Shown in pieces: positions 44,439-54,393 of a stretch of DNA of 64,000 bases (position 1 is its first letter; every line of letters begins with the position of its first letter). Position numbers and translations under genes: made by a program. The stretch comes from Paraburkholderia flagellata. GTDB taxonomy: Bacteria; Pseudomonadota; Gammaproteobacteria; Burkholderiales; Burkholderiaceae. The notes beneath the pieces are model-generated. The model searched no databases. It saw only the letters and a list, made by a program, of their open reading frames with translations, and was not told where the DNA came from. Where the stretch lies: the NCBI RefSeq assembly GCF_021390645.1, contig NZ_JAJEJT010000003.1, positions 248,001 to 312,000 on the forward strand. The letters run 5' to 3'.

Positions 44439-46985
44439 TTATTCGGAAAACGGCGCGAGGCGCGCGCGGACCTCGGCGGCGGTGCCCATGCGCAGAACCT
44501 CCGACGCAAGCTTGCGCGCCTCGCTCATCGTTAGCCGCGCAAGCTGCGCCTTGATCGAGCCGACGGCAGGCACGCTCACCGAAAGCTCATCGATCCCGAG
44601 ACCGGCGAGCACGGGCACGGCCATCGCGTCTGAGGCGAGACCTCCGCATACTCCGACCCATTTGCCGTGCTGATGCGCGCCGTCCACCGTCATGCCGATC
44701 AGCCGCAGGACAGCGGGGTGGAGTGCGTCCGCCTGTCGGGCCAGCTTCGGATGCCCGCGGTCCATCGCGAGCGTGTACTGGGTCAGATCGTTCGTGCCGA
44801 TCGAGAAGAAGTCGACTTCGCGCGCGAGCGATTCGGCAATCAGCGCAGCGGCCGGCACTTCGATCATCACGCCGATCTTGACGCTGTTTGCGTTTGCACC
44901 GGCCTCTTCGAGCAGCATCCGCTTTGCGGCGAGCACTTCCTCGATCGCCGCCACCATCGGAAACATCACGTGCACATTCCCCAACGGTGCTGAGCGCAAA
45001 ATCGCCCGCAACTGGGCGCGGAACATGTCGGGGTGTTCCAGGCTCACGCGCACGCCGCGCACGCCGAGGAAGGGATTGTCTTCCTTCGGCAGCGGCATAT
45101 ACGAGAGCGGCTTGTCGCCGCCGACGTCCAGTGTGCGGATGACGAGCGGACGCTCGCGGCCGAGCGCTTCGGCGATGGCGCAGTACTCGGCTGCCTGCTC
45201 GTCCTCGGACGGTGCGGTGTCGCGATCGCTGAAGAGAAATTCGGAGCGCAGCAGTCCGACGCCTTCGGCACCTGCGGCCACGGCCTCGCGCGCTTCCTGC
45301 GCGTTGCGGATGTTCGCGACGACTTCAACACGGTGCCCGTCTGCCGTGACGGCAAGCTTCGTTGCGGCGAGCGCTTCTTCCTCGCGCCTGGCTGCCTGGC
45401 GCGAGATGCGCTCGCGCGCTGCCTCGAGTTCTCCGGCATCGGGATCGCGCCGCAAGACACCGCGTGTGCCGTCGAGGACGACGAGCGTGCCGTCGGCGAG
45501 TTGCAGCGCGCCAGGGTCGATTCCGCAAATGGCCGGTATGCCGAGCGAACGCGCGAGGATGGCGACATGGCTCGTGGCGCCTCCCGTCGTCGTGCAGAAG
45601 CCGAGCACTTTGCTGCGGTCCAGCGAGGCGGTGTCGGAAGGCGAGAGTTCCTCCGCGATCAGGATCGAGTCGGCCGGTACCACGATCTGCGCATGGTTCA
45701 CGCCGGCCAGCAATGCAAGCACCCGCAGTCCGACGTCGCGCACGTCGCCCGCCCGCTCGCGCAGCAGAGGATTGTCGAGCTGTTCGAGTGTGTTCGCCTG
45801 CTTCTGGAAGGCTGCGCGCCACGCGAAGCCCGCGCTCTTGCCCTCGCTGATGCCCGCGATCGCCATGTCATTGAGATCGGGGTCGTCGAGGAGTTCGAGA
45901 TGCGCATCGAGTATCTGCGCCTTGGACGGGTCGGCGAGGTTCCCCTTGAGAGCCTCGATCTGCTGACGCGCGAGGTGCTGGGCAGATTCGAGCTGCGCAC
46001 GTTCGCGCGTTGGCGATTCGGCCGCTTCCTTGACGTCGATGACCTGCTGCCGGTATTGCACGATCGTGCCGACCGCAAGGCCGGGCGACGCCGATACGCC
46101 GGTGAGTTCGTCGGCATTGGCGGGAGGCGCAGGCTTGCCGGGGCTGCTTGCGGGCAGTGCCAGGTCGGCGGCGGGGTGATCCTGTGCGGGGGCGTCGTCG
46201 GGCTTTTCACCCGCGCCATCGGCGAGCAGCCGCGCCAGTGCGGCAGCGGCCTCACCGGCGTCGGGGCCGGTGGCCTGAATGCTCACCTTGTCGCCGAAGC
46301 GGGTCGCGAGTCCCATGAGCGCAACAACCGACTTCGCATTCGCGCTATCGGCGCCTCGCAACAGGCGCAGGTCGGATTTGTACTTCTTCGCTTGCGCGGC
46401 GACGACCGCGGCGGGGCGTGCATGCAGCCCCGCGCGATTCGGCAGGCTGACTTCGCCGGAAACGACCATGCCGCCTGCGCTGGCCGACTCCCGCTCGGTC
46501 TCGGCACCGGCCAGTTCGACCGACAAGGCGGTGTCGGTGCCGGCGGTGACGAGCCCGGTGGCGGGCAGGTAGCGCGTCACCCTCTCGCCGTTCGCGATCA
46601 CCATCTGGGTCAACAGGCTCGCAGCCTTCGCCCCGACGACGACAGGATCGAAACGGATCAGCGGCTGGCCAGTCGCCACAGTGTCGCCCTGCTTGACGAG
46701 CGGCTCGAAGCCTTCGCCGCGCAGCAGCACCGTATCGAGGCCGATATGCAGCAGCACTTCCAGCCCGTTGTTGCCGGTGATCGTGACGGCGTGGTTCGAG
46801 CTGTGCAGATTCGTCACCGTGCCTGGAAGCGGCGCAAGCAACTCATTGGAGATGGGGTCGATCGACACGCCGTCGCCGACCATCTTCTGGGCAAACACCG
46901 GGTCGGGCACGGTGTCGATGGGAACGAGCACACCCGAGAGGGGTGCCATCAGCTCGAGGCGGACGGAATGCTGAAAGCCCTTCAT
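44439..46985 (-). CDS. EIIA-HPr-EI phosphotransferase fusion
   Basis: An 848-residue multidomain phosphoryl-transfer protein. Residues about 1-150 are a glucose-type EIIA with His80 (VLLHIGLDT), residues about 175-260 an HPr domain with His188 (AGLHARPAA), and residues from about 290 an enzyme I with His473 (GGATSHVAILARS) and a PEP-binding half (FSIGTNDLTQY). All four phosphotransfer steps before the IIB domain of the NagE-like permease are in one chain. It therefore serves GlcNAc or a related sugar directly, without ptsHI. GGGAG precedes the ATG. Confidence 0.92.
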   Translation of the reverse strand: MKGFQHSVRLELMAPLSGVLVPIDTVPDPVFAQKMVGDGVSIDPISNELLAPLPGTVTNLHSSNHAVTITGNNGLEVLLHIGLDTVLLRGEGFEPLVKQGDTVATGQPLIRFDPVVVGAKAASLLTQMVIANGERVTRYLPATGLVTAGTDTALSVELAGAETERESASAGGMVVSGEVSLPNRAGLHARPAAVVAAQAKKYKSDLRLLRGADSANAKSVVALMGLATRFGDKVSIQATGPDAGEAAAALARLLADGAGEKPDDAPAQDHPAADLALPASSPGKPAPPANADELTGVSASPGLAVGTIVQYRQQVIDVKEAAESPTRERAQLESAQHLARQQIEALKGNLADPSKAQILDAHLELLDDPDLNDMAIAGISEGKSAGFAWRAAFQKQANTLEQLDNPLLRERAGDVRDVGLRVLALLAGVNHAQIVVPADSILIAEELSPSDTASLDRSKVLGFCTTTGGATSHVAILARSLGIPAICGIDPGALQLADGTLVVLDGTRGVLRRDPDAGELEAARERISRQAARREEEALAATKLAVTADGHRVEVVANIRNAQEAREAVAAGAEGVGLLRSEFLFSDRDTAPSEDEQAAEYCAIAEALGRERPLVIRTLDVGGDKPLSYMPLPKEDNPFLGVRGVRVSLEHPDMFRAQLRAILRSAPLGNVHVMFPMVAAIEEVLAAKRMLLEEAGANANSVKIGVMIEVPAAALIAESLAREVDFFSIGTNDLTQYTLAMDRGHPKLARQADALHPAVLRLIGMTVDGAHQHGKWVGVCGGLASDAMAVPVLAGLGIDELSVSVPAVGSIKAQLARLTMSEARKLASEVLRMGTAAEVRARLAPFSE

Positions 46986-47622
46986 CTATGCGACTCCCTG
47001 AGTCTGGGCTGCCGGCACGAGCGATCTGGTTTGCGCGAGTGTGCCTGGCAACCACCTGCGATGACGGGCTTGGACCCGTTTGAGCCGTCGACTTCTGAGT
47101 GTACGGAGCGTTTGATGCGGACGTGATTGCGACTTCCGGAAACGACTGCACGATTCGAGGCGTGGCGCAACGCTGACGTACAGTCCGACGAAGCGCCGTT
47201 GATGCATAGGCCAGAACAATGGCTGAAACTTCAAGGTTCAAGGCACGCAGCGCACGCAAGTTTCCGAAGGTTGCTTGCATGCACAATACTCTGCATTCCC
47301 TGGAATCTAACCTGTTTCTCAGGTTCGTGATCAATCGACGATTCGTAGTTTAGGACACACTGCTCACTGTACGAAGCTGACGCGTCCCGCCGCCATGACG
47401 TATGCAATCGTATGGCCACCGCACGCGCGACTCACTTGAATTGCACGTGCAGTAACGTATTCTGCGGTCTGGACGCATCAGTCTTTCTCGAGGCCATTTA
47501 GCCGTTCTGCGAGCTTGCCCGAAGCGGTGGCGCCGTCGAACGATCATCAACGCTCACGCAGCACGACCCGGGCAGTCCGCTACACACCGGGAACGTCATC
47601 GCGTGAGCCAGGAGATGCCGAT
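46986..47622. promoter_or_regulatory. long divergent promoter region of PTS and phosphoketolase genes
   Basis: A 637-bp gap between two divergent operons. A small hairpin (AACCTG-N5-CAGGTT, 47308-47324) is the only clear symmetry. I see no FNR-type TTGAT-N4-ATCAA box, no NagR/NagC-like palindrome and no supported small gene. Both promoters must lie here. Confidence 0.45.
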
Positions 47623-50022
47623 ATGGGCAATACCCTCTCTTCGGACGTTTCATTACAGGCCACCCCGCTCGATGAAAGCGAACTTCGCGCTATCGACGGC
47701 TGGTGGCGCGCATGTAACTACCTCTCGGTGGGAATGATCTACCTGATGGACAATCCGCTGCTGCGTGAGCCGCTGAGGGCGGAGCACGTCAAGGCGCGCC
47801 TGCTCGGGCATTGGGGCGCAAGTCCAGCACTTTCATTTGTATGGGCGCACCTGAACCGGATCATCCGGCGCGACGACCTTGACATGATCTTCATGGCGGG
47901 TCCTGGGCACGGTGCGCCCGGCGTGCTGGGTCCGGCTTATCTGGAGGGCACTTACTCAGAGGTCTATCCGGACAAAAGCGAAGACGTCGTGGGGATGCAG
48001 AAGTTCTTCAAGCAGTTTTCATTTCCGGGCCATATCGGCTCGCACGTGACACCGGAAACACCGGGATCGATCCACGAGGGCGGCGAACTGGGCTACAGCC
48101 TGTCGCACGCGTATGGCGCCGCGCTGGACAATCCCGATCTCATCGTAGCGTGCGTCATTGGCGACGGCGAAGCGGAAACAGGCCCGCTCGCGACGGCATG
48201 GCATTCGAACAAGTTCATCAATCCGGCGCGCGACGGTACCGTGCTGCCCATCCTCAACCTCAACGGCTACAAGATCGCCAACCCCACGGTGCTTTCGCGC
48301 ATCAGCCACGAGGAACTGGAGGCGCTTTTCGTCGGCTACGGTTACACGCCGTATTTCGTCGAGGGAGAAGACCATGCCGCAATGCACCAGAAAATGGCCG
48401 CTACCCTTGACGTGATCACTGCGGAAATTCGCGCGATTCGCGAACGGGCCCGCAGCGGCGACGCGGTGGAGCGGCCGCGCTGGCCGATGATCGTGCTGCG
48501 CACGCCCAAAGGCTGGAGCGGTCCAAAGGAAATCAACGGCCACAAGGTCGAGGGTTCGTGGAGGTCACACCAGGTGCCGTTTTCCGACGTGCGCGGCAAT
48601 CCCGCGAACCTGGCGCTTCTGGACAACTGGCTGCGCAGTTACCGGCCGGATGAACTCTTCGATGCGGACGGACGGCTGATCCCTGAACTCAAAGCGCTTG
48701 CGCCGATCGGACATCGCCGCATGAGCGCCAATCCGCACGCCAATGGCGGGGTATTGCGCCGCGAGCTGAAGTTGCCGGATTTCCGCGCCTATGCGGTCAA
48801 CGTGGCGCATGCCGGGCGGGTGCTCCAGGAGAACACGCGGCCGCTCGGCGAGTTCCTGCGTGACGTCATGCGTGAGAACATGAAAACCTTCCGCGTCTTC
48901 GGACCCGACGAGACGGCTTCGAATCGTCTTCAGTCCATATACGAAGTCAGCAAAAAGGTTTGGATGGCTGATCTTTTGCCGGAAGACGAGGACGGCGGCG
49001 AACTCGCTCGCGATGGCCGGGTCATGGAAATACTCTCCGAGCATACGTTGATGGGCTGGCTCGAAGGGTATCTGCTGTCCGGGCGGCATGGCTTCTTCCA
49101 CACCTACGAAGCCTTCGCGCACGTGGTCGACTCAATGTTCAACCAGCATGCGAAATGGCTCGACATCTGCAAGAACCATGTGCCATGGCGCGCGTCTGTC
49201 GCTTCGGAGAATATTCTTCTTTCGTCTACGGTCTGGCGCCAGGATCACAACGGCTTTTCGCACCAGGATCCGGGGTTCATCGACCTCGCCACCAACAAGA
49301 GCCCATCGGTCACGCGTGTCTATCTTCCGCCGGACGCCAATACGCTGCTGGTCGTGGCCGACCATTGCCTGCGCTCCACGAACTGCATCAACGTGATCGT
49401 CGCCGACAAGCAAAAGCACCTGCAGTTCACGACGATCGACGAGGCGATTGTGCATTGCGCGAAGGGTATTGGCGTGTGGCGCCGCGCGAGCACCGACGAA
49501 GATGCGGAGCCGGATGTGGTGATGGCTTCGTGCGGAGACGTCGCCACCCAGGAGGCGCTCGCGGCAACGGCCATCCTGCGCGAACGGCTTCCCGAACTCA
49601 AGCTGCGCTTTGTGAACGTGGTCGATCTCTACAAGATGCAGCCGGTCAGCGAACACCCCCACGGCTCGACCGCGCGTGAATTCGACAGCCTGTTTACCGT
49701 GGATAAACCGGTGATCTTCAATTTCCACGGATACCCGTGGTTGATCCATAAACTCTCCTATCGCTTTCGCAATCACGAGAACATTCACGTGCGGGGATAC
49801 AAGGAGAAGGGCAATATCAATACGCCGCTCGAACTGGCCATCCTCAATCAGGTCGACCGATTCAATCTCGTGATCGACGTGCTCGACCGTGTGCCGCGCT
49901 TGCAGGCCAGAACGGCGCATCTTCGGGAGGACATGAGAAACGCGATCATTTGCAACCTGAACTACGCGCACACGCATGGCATTGATCGAACCGAGATCAC
50001 CGACTGGGTGTGGCCTGAGTAG
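47623..50022 (+). CDS. phosphoketolase
   Basis: A 799-residue thiamine-diphosphate enzyme that splits xylulose-5-phosphate (and often fructose-6-phosphate) with phosphate into acetyl phosphate and an aldose phosphate. Hallmarks are [42 protein letters not shown] and the ThDP motif GDGEAETGP. Later conserved pieces are [13 protein letters not shown] and [16 protein letters not shown] precedes the ATG at 47623; an upstream reading has no ribosome site. It is followed after 69 bp by GlgX, suggesting that glycogen-derived sugar feeds into it. It is cytoplasmic. Confidence 0.95.
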   Translation: MGNTLSSDVSLQATPLDESELRAIDGWWRACNYLSVGMIYLMDNPLLREPLRAEHVKARLLGHWGASPALSFVWAHLNRIIRRDDLDMIFMAGPGHGAPGVLGPAYLEGTYSEVYPDKSEDVVGMQKFFKQFSFPGHIGSHVTPETPGSIHEGGELGYSLSHAYGAALDNPDLIVACVIGDGEAETGPLATAWHSNKFINPARDGTVLPILNLNGYKIANPTVLSRISHEELEALFVGYGYTPYFVEGEDHAAMHQKMAATLDVITAEIRAIRERARSGDAVERPRWPMIVLRTPKGWSGPKEINGHKVEGSWRSHQVPFSDVRGNPANLALLDNWLRSYRPDELFDADGRLIPELKALAPIGHRRMSANPHANGGVLRRELKLPDFRAYAVNVAHAGRVLQENTRPLGEFLRDVMRENMKTFRVFGPDETASNRLQSIYEVSKKVWMADLLPEDEDGGELARDGRVMEILSEHTLMGWLEGYLLSGRHGFFHTYEAFAHVVDSMFNQHAKWLDICKNHVPWRASVASENILLSSTVWRQDHNGFSHQDPGFIDLATNKSPSVTRVYLPPDANTLLVVADHCLRSTNCINVIVADKQKHLQFTTIDEAIVHCAKGIGVWRRASTDEDAEPDVVMASCGDVATQEALAATAILRERLPELKLRFVNVVDLYKMQPVSEHPHGSTAREFDSLFTVDKPVIFNFHGYPWLIHKLSYRFRNHENIHVRGYKEKGNINTPLELAILNQVDRFNLVIDVLDRVPRLQARTAHLREDMRNAIICNLNYAHTHGIDRTEITDWVWPE

Positions 50023-50091
50023 TTCGATGCACCGGTCAAGCGGGAGCCCGCGAGCATCGTGACCCGTCGTGCTGCACGCGGAGGATCGACC

Positions 50092-52191
50092 TTGACATGT
50101 CAGGACAGTGAACGGCTTTCCCGCTACACCGTGGCTCCCGGCTCGCGCTTTCCGCCGGGCGCGACGGTCGTGGCTGGCGGCGTGAATTTTTGCGTCTTTT
50201 GCCGGGATGCGACGAAGGTTGAACTATTGCTCTATGCGAGCGAGTCGAGCCACGAGCCGGTCCAGGTCATCACCCTCAATCCTGCTACGAATCGCACGTT
50301 TTACTACTGGCATGTGCTGGTGGAAAATCTGCCGGCACGTATGTACTACACATGGCGCATTGCCGCGTTGCGCGACACGGCGCTCGTCGGCCGCGCTGTG
50401 GACGCGCGCGTAGAGCTTCTCGATCCGCATGCACGCGCTGTGAGCGACAGGCTTTGGGACCGTCGTCGCGCCATCGAGGCACCGCACACGGGGCACGCCT
50501 CACACCGCGCCATTGTCGTTGAGCCCTTGCCGAGGTGCGAAAGGCCGTTGGAGCGAAGCGAGCAAGGTCTTGAGAACGCGATCATTTATGAACTTCATGT
50601 CGGCGGGTTCACGCGGCATCCCACGAGCGCCGTGCGCAATCCCGGCACCTTCGCCGCGCTCATCGAGAAGATTGCTTACCTGCGCGATCTTGGCGTGACC
50701 CACGTCGAACTCTTGCCCGTCATGGCCTTCGACGAGCAGGATGTACCTCCCGGGGTTGCCGGACGCGGCCTTTCGAACTACTGGGGCTATAGCACACACA
50801 GCTTCTACAGTCCGCACCCGCGCTATTGCGTCGATCCGGTTCACGCCGCGCAGGAGTTTCGAGCGCTCTCCGATGCTTTGCATGACGCTGGCATACGCGT
50901 CTTGCTGGACGTGGTATTCAATCACACGGCCGAAGCGGGCGAGTCGGGACCGGTTATCAATTTCAAGGGACTGGCGAACGATATTTTTTACCAGCGCGAT
51001 CGGCACGACCGGCGGCGTTACCTCGATTTCACCGGCTGCGGGAATACGGTCAACACCAACCATCCCCTTGTGTCCGCTTACATCATTCATTGTCTTGAGT
51101 ATTGGGTCGAATACCTGGGCGCCGACGGCTTCCGGTTCGACTTGGCCAGCGTTTTCGCACGTGACCGGCATGGCGAACTGATGGTCGATCCGCCACTTCC
51201 CTGGGCCATCGAATCGTCGCGGGTCCTCTCGCGCTTGCCGCTCATCGCCGAAGCCTGGGACGCAGCCGGGCTGTATCAGGTCGGCGCGTTCCCTGGCATG
51301 GCATGGGCCGAATGGAACGGCCGCTACCGCGACGTGATCCGGCGCTTCGTGCGGGGCGATCCAGGCTTGATCGGCGAGGTTGCCACTTGCATGGCCGGCA
51401 GCGCGGATCTTTATGCGGACGACGGCAGGCTGCCGATCAACAGCATCAACTTCGTGACGTGTCACGATGGTTTCACCTTGCACGACCTCGTGAGCTACAA
51501 CACCCGACACAACGAGGAAAATGGCGAGGAAAACCGCGATGGCAGCAACGAAAATCATTCGTGGAATTGCGGCGCGGAAGGCGAAAGTGAAGATGCCGGT
51601 GTCCAGCGACTCCGCGAGCGGCAGGCACGCAACCTGATCGCCATTCTTCTGCTGAGCCAGGGAGTGCCGATGATCCTCGCTGGCGATGAAGTGCTGCGTA
51701 GTCAGCACGGCAACAACAATGCCTGGTGCCAGGACAATGAAGTCTCGTGGTTCGACTGGGGGGCGTTGCCGCGCGCGGGCGGTATGTTGCGTTTCGTGCG
51801 TGAGTTGATTGCGCTGCGCCGGCGTCATGCCAGCCTTCGCCGGCTTCATCATCTCACTGGAAAACCGTCGCCGGGTCAGACGCAGCCCGATGTGACCTGG
51901 CACGGTGAACGGCTCAACGAGCCTGGCTGGCGCGAGCCGGGCGCGCGGCTATTGGCGTTTTCGCTTGGTGGGGAAGCACCCGGGGAGGCGCCGCTGCACA
52001 TCGTACTCAACATGCATGACGCTTCGCGGCATGTTTGCCTGCCACACATCGAGGGGCGAGCATGGCGGCGCATTGTCGACACGGCATTGCCGAGCCCTCA
52101 GGACATCGTGCCGTCGGTGCGGGAGGCGGCGATTGAATCGCGTCACTGCAGCGTGCAGGCGCGCAGCGTCGTTGTGCTGGAGGCGAACTGA
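50092..52191 (+). CDS. glgX: glycogen debranching enzyme GlgX
   Basis: A 699-residue isoamylase-type GH13 protein that removes alpha-1,6 branches from limit dextrins. The N-terminal beta-sandwich (VNFCVFCRDATKVELLLYASE) precedes the barrel. Conserved regions are DVVFNHTAEAG, GFRFDLASVFARD (catalytic Asp), LIAEAWDAAG (acid Glu) and FVTCHDGFTLHDLVSYN. The TTG at 50092 is chosen because GGAGGA lies just upstream. It probably shares the phosphoketolase transcript. It converges on the DASS carrier gene with an 17-bp gap and no visible terminator. Confidence 0.92.
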   Translation: MTCQDSERLSRYTVAPGSRFPPGATVVAGGVNFCVFCRDATKVELLLYASESSHEPVQVITLNPATNRTFYYWHVLVENLPARMYYTWRIAALRDTALVGRAVDARVELLDPHARAVSDRLWDRRRAIEAPHTGHASHRAIVVEPLPRCERPLERSEQGLENAIIYELHVGGFTRHPTSAVRNPGTFAALIEKIAYLRDLGVTHVELLPVMAFDEQDVPPGVAGRGLSNYWGYSTHSFYSPHPRYCVDPVHAAQEFRALSDALHDAGIRVLLDVVFNHTAEAGESGPVINFKGLANDIFYQRDRHDRRRYLDFTGCGNTVNTNHPLVSAYIIHCLEYWVEYLGADGFRFDLASVFARDRHGELMVDPPLPWAIESSRVLSRLPLIAEAWDAAGLYQVGAFPGMAWAEWNGRYRDVIRRFVRGDPGLIGEVATCMAGSADLYADDGRLPINSINFVTCHDGFTLHDLVSYNTRHNEENGEENRDGSNENHSWNCGAEGESEDAGVQRLRERQARNLIAILLLSQGVPMILAGDEVLRSQHGNNNAWCQDNEVSWFDWGALPRAGGMLRFVRELIALRRRHASLRRLHHLTGKPSPGQTQPDVTWHGERLNEPGWREPGARLLAFSLGGEAPGEAPLHIVLNMHDASRHVCLPHIEGRAWRRIVDTALPSPQDIVPSVREAAIESRHCSVQARSVVVLEAN

Positions 52192-52208
52192 GCGATGCCG
52201 CACTGGCC

Positions 52209-53651
52209 TCAAAGCAGCAATGGCACGCTGATCACGAGAAAAACGACGATGTAGATGACCCCGAAGATCGCACCGAGTCTCCAGTAGTCGGCAGCAGGCA
52301 GATAGCCGCTGCCGAAATACACCGGGCTCGGGCCGGTTCCGTACGGCGTGAGGATACCCATGAGCCCCAGCGTCAAGGCCAGCAGCAGCGCAAACGCCTC
52401 CATCGGCATGCCGGGAATCGTCGAGCCGACGGTCAGCATGACCGGAAGCATGGCCGTTGCGTGGGCGGTGACGCTGGCGAACATGTAATGCGTGAAGAAG
52501 AAAATCAGCACGAGGACCACGGCCGCCAGGATGGGTGAGAAGCCGCTCATGTGATGCGACATCATATTGGCGAACCATTTGACGAAACCCGTTTTGCTTA
52601 GCCCGTCGGCCAGCGAAACCAGCGTCGCGAACCACGCGAACGTATTCCATGCCTGTTTGTTTGCGAGCATGTCGTCCCATGTCACGACCCCGGTCACCAG
52701 CATGAAGGCGATCACCATGAGCGCCGCTGTCGTGGGATTGACATAGTCGTCCGCAAAGATCCAGAGCGCCAACGCAACGAGAACCAGAAGGCCCAGCGTC
52801 CATTCGCGTCGGCTGAGCGGCCCCATCTTCCGCAGTTCCTCCGCAGCCCACGCCGGGACTTCGTTGCCTTGCTTCACTTGCGGCGGATAGAGCACGTAGG
52901 TGAGAAGAGGCACGGCCAGCAGCAGCACGAAACCTGCCGGTGCCATGGCCATGAACCATTGAATCCAGCTCACGTCGATCTTGACCGTCTTCCTGATGAG
53001 TTCGGCGGCGAGCAGATTGGGCGCGAGCGCCGTGAGAAACATCGAACTCGTCACGCAGGTGGTCGCAATGGCGGTCCACATGATGTATGACCCGATCCGT
53101 CGCGCGGAGGGGTCGTTTGGTTTCGAATCATATAGAGGCGGCAAATTGCGGATCACGGGGAAGATCGTTCCGCCGCTGCGCGCCGTATTCGATGGCGTGA
53201 AGGGCGCTAGCACGGCGTCGGCCACCATCACCGCATAGCCGAGGGTAAGCGTCTTGCGGCCCATCGCCCGCACGAGCAGGAGTGCTATTCGCCGGCCGAG
53301 GCCCGTCTTCTCGTAGCCGAGTGCAAACATGAAGGCGCCGAAAATCAGCCATACCGTGCCGTTGGCGAAACCGGCGAGCGCCCAGGCGAGGCTGGCGTTT
53401 GCAACATTGAAACCGGGCTTCGCGAGTTGCTCGGGGCTGAAGAATACCCATTCGGAGAATACGGCCACCACGGTGACGGCGATCAGGCCGATCGCCGCGC
53501 CCGGAATGGGTTCCAGCATCAGCCCGACGATCACGCCGACAAAGATCGCGAAGTAATACCACGTGTGCTGTGCGAGGCCTTCGGGGGCGGGGATGAGCGC
53601 GATTACGATCGCGGCGATGACAGGTGCGAGGGCCTTCCACGACGCTTTCAT
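52209..53651 (-). CDS. DASS-family dicarboxylate transporter
   Basis: A 480-residue inner-membrane carrier of the divalent anion-sodium symporter family (TtdT/CitT-like). About 12 hydrophobic helices begin with LAPVIAAIVIALIPAP. The two family motifs are visible: APFTPSNTARSGGTIFPVI in the first half and VTAHATAMLPVML near the end of the protein, with GILTPYGTGPSPVYFGSG later. GGGGAGG precedes the ATG. It is divergent from the FeS/flavoprotein set with only 100 bp between, which suggests exchange of the substrate or product (for example fumarate for succinate). Confidence 0.88.
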   Translation of the reverse strand: MKASWKALAPVIAAIVIALIPAPEGLAQHTWYYFAIFVGVIVGLMLEPIPGAAIGLIAVTVVAVFSEWVFFSPEQLAKPGFNVANASLAWALAGFANGTVWLIFGAFMFALGYEKTGLGRRIALLLVRAMGRKTLTLGYAVMVADAVLAPFTPSNTARSGGTIFPVIRNLPPLYDSKPNDPSARRIGSYIMWTAIATTCVTSSMFLTALAPNLLAAELIRKTVKIDVSWIQWFMAMAPAGFVLLLAVPLLTYVLYPPQVKQGNEVPAWAAEELRKMGPLSRREWTLGLLVLVALALWIFADDYVNPTTAALMVIAFMLVTGVVTWDDMLANKQAWNTFAWFATLVSLADGLSKTGFVKWFANMMSHHMSGFSPILAAVVLVLIFFFTHYMFASVTAHATAMLPVMLTVGSTIPGMPMEAFALLLALTLGLMGILTPYGTGPSPVYFGSGYLPAADYWRLGAIFGVIYIVVFLVISVPLLL

Positions 53652-53670
53652 GCGACCTCCCCTTGGCAAT

Positions 53671-53691
53671 AACCTTCATTGTGCTAAGGTT
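53671..53691. promoter_or_regulatory. inverted repeat in the DASS/fumarate-reductase-like divergent promoter
   Basis: AACCTT at 53671-53676 is mirrored by AAGGTT at 53686-53691 with nine bases between. It lies 19 bp before the carrier ATG and 60 bp before the FeS gene ATG. It could be the operator for both directions. No regulator gene is adjacent, so the binding protein is unknown. Confidence 0.5.
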
Positions 53692-53751
53692 TATATGATG
53701 TTTTTCCGGGGTTTGCCAGTGCGGCACCGGCGAGCCGCAAGGAGATCGAAG

Positions 53752-54390
53752 ATGGTTAGCCTAAGCATTGAAGGGCGCGAGCTGGAAGCGCCTTCCAACT
53801 GCTCGATCCTGCAAGCCTACGTGCATGCCGGCCAGACACTTGTGGAGGGCGTCGGGTGCATGGGGCAGGGGGTATGCGGTTCCTGCCGCGTCATGGTCCG
53901 GCGCAGCGGCGAGCAGGAGGTGAAAACCGTACTTGCGTGCGAGACCCTGGTGGAGGAGGGGATGCAGGTCGCTTTTCTCGACTACCTGACCACCCCGACG
54001 CGGCACGTGTATCGCATGGAGGATCTCGGCGACAGTTGGCAGGCGTTGCGCACCATGTCCGAAATATTCCCCGAAGCGTCCCATTGTCGCCACTGCAGCG
54101 GGTGTGACCGCGCCTGCCCGAAGGGGCTCGAGGTCCAGCGCGGCGTGAACCTCGCCGTGGAGGGCAGGCTGGATGCATCCAGCCAGGTGTTCGATGAGTG
54201 CGTGATGTGCAACCTCTGCACGCTCGCGTGCCCCGAACACATTCGGCCCAATCATCTCGGACTGTTCGTACGCCGAATGATTGCGTCGAACTCGTTGCGT
54301 CCCGCCAATCTGATCCGGCGTTTGCAGCAAATCGAAAGCGGCGAAATGAAGATCGATTTCGACGCGCCCGGCGCGCAGCCGCCGCGCTGA
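53752..54390 (+). CDS. FrdB/SdhB-like iron-sulfur protein
   Basis: A 212-residue electron-transfer subunit. The N-terminal 2Fe-2S domain (GVGCMGQGVCGSCRVMV, then VLACETL) is followed by two 4Fe-4S motifs: CRHCSGCDRACPKG and CVMCNLCTLACPEH. All cysteines for one 2Fe-2S and two 4Fe-4S clusters appear present, although SdhB/FrdB usually has one 3Fe-4S cluster as well. The AAGGAG ribosome site sets the ATG at 53752. It would carry electrons from the NuoF-like protein to the flavoprotein encoded three bases downstream. Confidence 0.88.
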   Translation: MVSLSIEGRELEAPSNCSILQAYVHAGQTLVEGVGCMGQGVCGSCRVMVRRSGEQEVKTVLACETLVEEGMQVAFLDYLTTPTRHVYRMEDLGDSWQALRTMSEIFPEASHCRHCSGCDRACPKGLEVQRGVNLAVEGRLDASSQVFDECVMCNLCTLACPEHIRPNHLGLFVRRMIASNSLRPANLIRRLQQIESGEMKIDFDAPGAQPPR

Positions 54391-54393
54391 ACC

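Noticed and set aside
47308..47324. FNR or NagR operator in the phosphoketolase/PTS gap
   Set aside because: Only a weak hairpin is present; no TTGAT-N4-ATCAA or known NagR palindrome is visible.
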